From assembly GCA_028284585.1 (NCBI GenBank), contig JANQRK010000062.1, positions 1-56,474 on the forward strand: a stretch of 56,474 nucleotides of DNA, read 5' to 3'. How positions within the stretch are numbered: position 1 is the first letter of the stretch; each line of letters opens with the position of its first letter. Shown here one piece after another: positions 54,934-56,474 of the stretch. The DNA comes from Chromatiales bacterium. Its GTDB lineage: Bacteria > Pseudomonadota > Gammaproteobacteria > Chromatiales > Chromatiaceae. The position numbers were made by a program, and so were the translations under genes. The notes beneath the pieces were generated by a model, which did no database searches, was not told where the DNA came from, and was given only the letters and a program-made list of their open reading frames with translations.

Positions 54934-55063
54934 AGCCAAGCCTGCCCGGTAGACGGCGGTTGCAGTGCCGACGCCGATGCATTTAAACAGCCCGATCCAC
55001 TACAACCCTGCTCAACCGCAATACGGCCAGCGGCTAGACGCCTGCCAGCACTTGGTCCAGGCT

Positions 55064-56221
55064 ATGTCCATGCCACATCCCCACCTGTACGAAATGATGC
55101 AACGCCTGATCAGCGCACCGTCGGTCAGTAGCGTCAAGCCAGAATGGGATCAGTCGAACGCCCAAGTGGTTGACCACCTAGCGGAGTGGTGCGAGGCCCG
55201 CGGTTTCGCCGTCGAACGCCTACCCATCCCCGGCCACCCGGACAAGTTCAACATGATTGCCAGCGCCGGCCGCGGCCCAGATGGCCTGATCCTGTCCGGC
55301 CACACCGACACTGTACCGTTTGACGAGGCGCGTTGGCACAGCGATCCGCTACAGCTGACTGAGCGCGACGGCCGTTGGTACGGTCTCGGAACCTGCGACA
55401 TGAAAGGCTTCTTTGCCGTGGTGTTGGACGCCATTGCCGATATCGACTTTGGCCGACTGCGCCATCCCCTGATACTGCTCGCCACTGCCGACGAAGAGAG
55501 CGGCATGTGTGGTGCCAAGGCCTTGCTCGAGACCCAGCGTCGACTCGGTCGACACGCCGTGATCGGCGAACCCACCGGCCTGCGACCAATCCGCTCGCAC
55601 AAAGGGATCGGAATGGAGTCGATCCGCCTGATAGGCCGCTCCGGGCATTCCAGCGACCCCGGGTTGGGGGTCAGCGCACTCGAGGGGATGCACCGAGTGA
55701 TTGCTGACCTGATCGCCTGGCGCGACGAATTGCAGCAACGGCACCGCAACCCGGCGTTTGCTGTCGAGGTACCGACTCTCAACCTGGGACACATCCACGG
55801 CGGCGATAACCCAAATCGTATCTGTGCCGAATGTGAGTTGCATTTCGACATCCGTGTCCTGCCCGGCATGAACCTCGCCGAGCTGCGTGGCGAAATCGAC
55901 CAACGGACCGCTGATTGCCTGGAAGGCAGCGGTCTCAGCTATGAATACACACCGCTTTTTGACGGCATTCCAGCACTGGAGACAGCGGCTGAATCGGCCA
56001 TCGTGCAAGCCGCCGAAGAATTGACCGGGCACAGTGCCGGTGCCGTTGCGTTCGCCACCGAGGGGCCTTTCTTGACCGATCTGGGACTGGAGACCGTGAT
56101 CCTGGGCCCCGGCCATATCGCACAGGCACATCAACCGGACGAGTATTTGGCGCTGGATCAAGTCGACCCAGCTAAACGCATTCTGAGATCCCTGGTCGAG
56201 CGCTTCTGCTTGAGCGCCTGA
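55064..56221 (+). CDS. argE: Acetylornithine deacetylase
   Basis: A 385-residue M20-family zinc enzyme that removes the acetyl group from N-acetylornithine in arginine synthesis. The metal ligands are visible: SGHTDTVPFD (His, Asp), GTCDMKGFF (Asp), ATADEESGMCG (Glu pair) and a C-terminal GPGHIAQAHQPDEY (His). RSHKGIGMESIRLIGRSGHSSDPG opens the lid domain. The start at ATG 55064 (MSMPHPHLYEMMQRLISAPSVSS) gives the E. coli length. The frame is open to GTG 54965, but those 33 residues are not conserved. It is preceded by the TetR gene and followed by the right-edge repeat. Confidence 0.94.
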   Translation: MSMPHPHLYEMMQRLISAPSVSSVKPEWDQSNAQVVDHLAEWCEARGFAVERLPIPGHPDKFNMIASAGRGPDGLILSGHTDTVPFDEARWHSDPLQLTERDGRWYGLGTCDMKGFFAVVLDAIADIDFGRLRHPLILLATADEESGMCGAKALLETQRRLGRHAVIGEPTGLRPIRSHKGIGMESIRLIGRSGHSSDPGLGVSALEGMHRVIADLIAWRDELQQRHRNPAFAVEVPTLNLGHIHGGDNPNRICAECELHFDIRVLPGMNLAELRGEIDQRTADCLEGSGLSYEYTPLFDGIPALETAAESAIVQAAEELTGHSAGAVAFATEGPFLTDLGLETVILGPGHIAQAHQPDEYLALDQVDPAKRILRSLVERFCLSA

Positions 56222-56354
56222 GCCGCCAAGGCTTGTTACCTCGCAATGAGCCGCCTCGCACGGGCTGGCGACACATGAACAAACCCAGACGCAGCATCAC
56301 CGCGCACCCTGTAGCTTCACTTGACGCCAACGGCGGATTATTCTGAATAGCCTG

Positions 56355-56474
56355 GGGCCTGTTCACACTACGCGAGGCGCAGCGTTGCTGCCCCAAAACC
56401 TGTCAGGCAAGGCGCGAGGAGAGAGGTTTTGTGAGCCTATATGAACGACGAGCAACGCCGCGTGGCGCGTTTTG
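56355..56474. repeat. Left part of a dispersed palindromic intergenic repeat (cut by window edge)
   Basis: Starts GGCCTGTTCACACTACGCG and continues with GCGCAGCGTTGCTGCCCCAAAAC, GGCAAGGCGCGAG, GAGCAACGCCGCG and then GTTTTG at the window edge. The last bases begin to mirror CCCCAAAAC, so the full unit is a long palindrome of which the right arm lies outside. A diverged, inverted copy occupies positions 1-119. Confidence 0.65.

Overview
The window looks like a chromosomal segment of a moderately GC-rich Gammaproteobacterium. The LPS-core genes, IlvD, ArgE, the fused LplT-Aas protein, the RND pump and the rhombosortase all fit that class. A Chromatiales-like or sulfur-oxidiser/symbiont lineage is my guess from gene content and the repeat style. 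No rRNA or tRNA gene is present to settle it.

Layout. 1-5.5 kb: a partial dispersed palindromic repeat at the left edge, a large PAS/GAF/GGDEF/EAL signalling protein, a quinone-oxidoreductase-like dehydrogenase, a small unknown and an XRE regulator. 5.7-11.9 kb: a VIT-VWA surface protein ending in a GlyGly-CTERM tail, followed 13 bp later by its probable processing protease (rhombosortase), then a three-part LplT-PlsC-acyl-ACP synthetase (Aas). 12.1-14.7 kb: a kelch-like unknown and a Tat-exported transglutaminase-like protein. 15.3-21.4 kb: an RND efflux operon (lipoprotein adaptor, pump) translationally coupled to a cyclic-nucleotide-binding/thioredoxin-reductase-like flavoprotein that lacks the redox cysteines. 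21.5-24.0 kb: a lipoprotein hydrolase and the truncated N-terminus of a large STAND-type ATPase.

24.3-46.9 kb is a lipopolysaccharide inner-core locus: hldE, waaC, waaF, hldD, waaG, waaP, a tandem-kinase protein, a GT-C membrane protein, a carbamoyltransferase, a GT4 glycosyltransferase and, further on, two more kinase-like proteins. The order recalls the ilvE-waaF-waaC-waaG-waaP-kinases-carbamoyltransferase block of Pseudomonas aeruginosa. Even ilvE survives, as an internally deleted relic just upstream of waaF. The distal half has been invaded. It carries a membrane-anchored MACPF-like (perforin-fold) candidate, remnants of IS110, IS91 and IS66 transposases, a broken epimerase, a methyltransferase and an unusual fusion of a catalytically altered glycosidase-like barrel to an LPS-type kinase.

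47-56.5 kb: a RES/Xre toxin-antitoxin pair behind a palindromic operator, a close homologue of AAC(3)-I gentamicin acetyltransferases, a GNAT acetyltransferase, ilvD whose stop codon lies in the terminal inverted repeat of a 268-bp MITE-like element, a three-gene set of exported proteins (OmpA-like, a four-fold 36-residue repeat protein with curlin-like QxGxxN motifs, and a pentapeptide-repeat protein), a TetR regulator and argE. The right edge enters a second, oppositely oriented copy of the palindromic repeat seen at the left edge.
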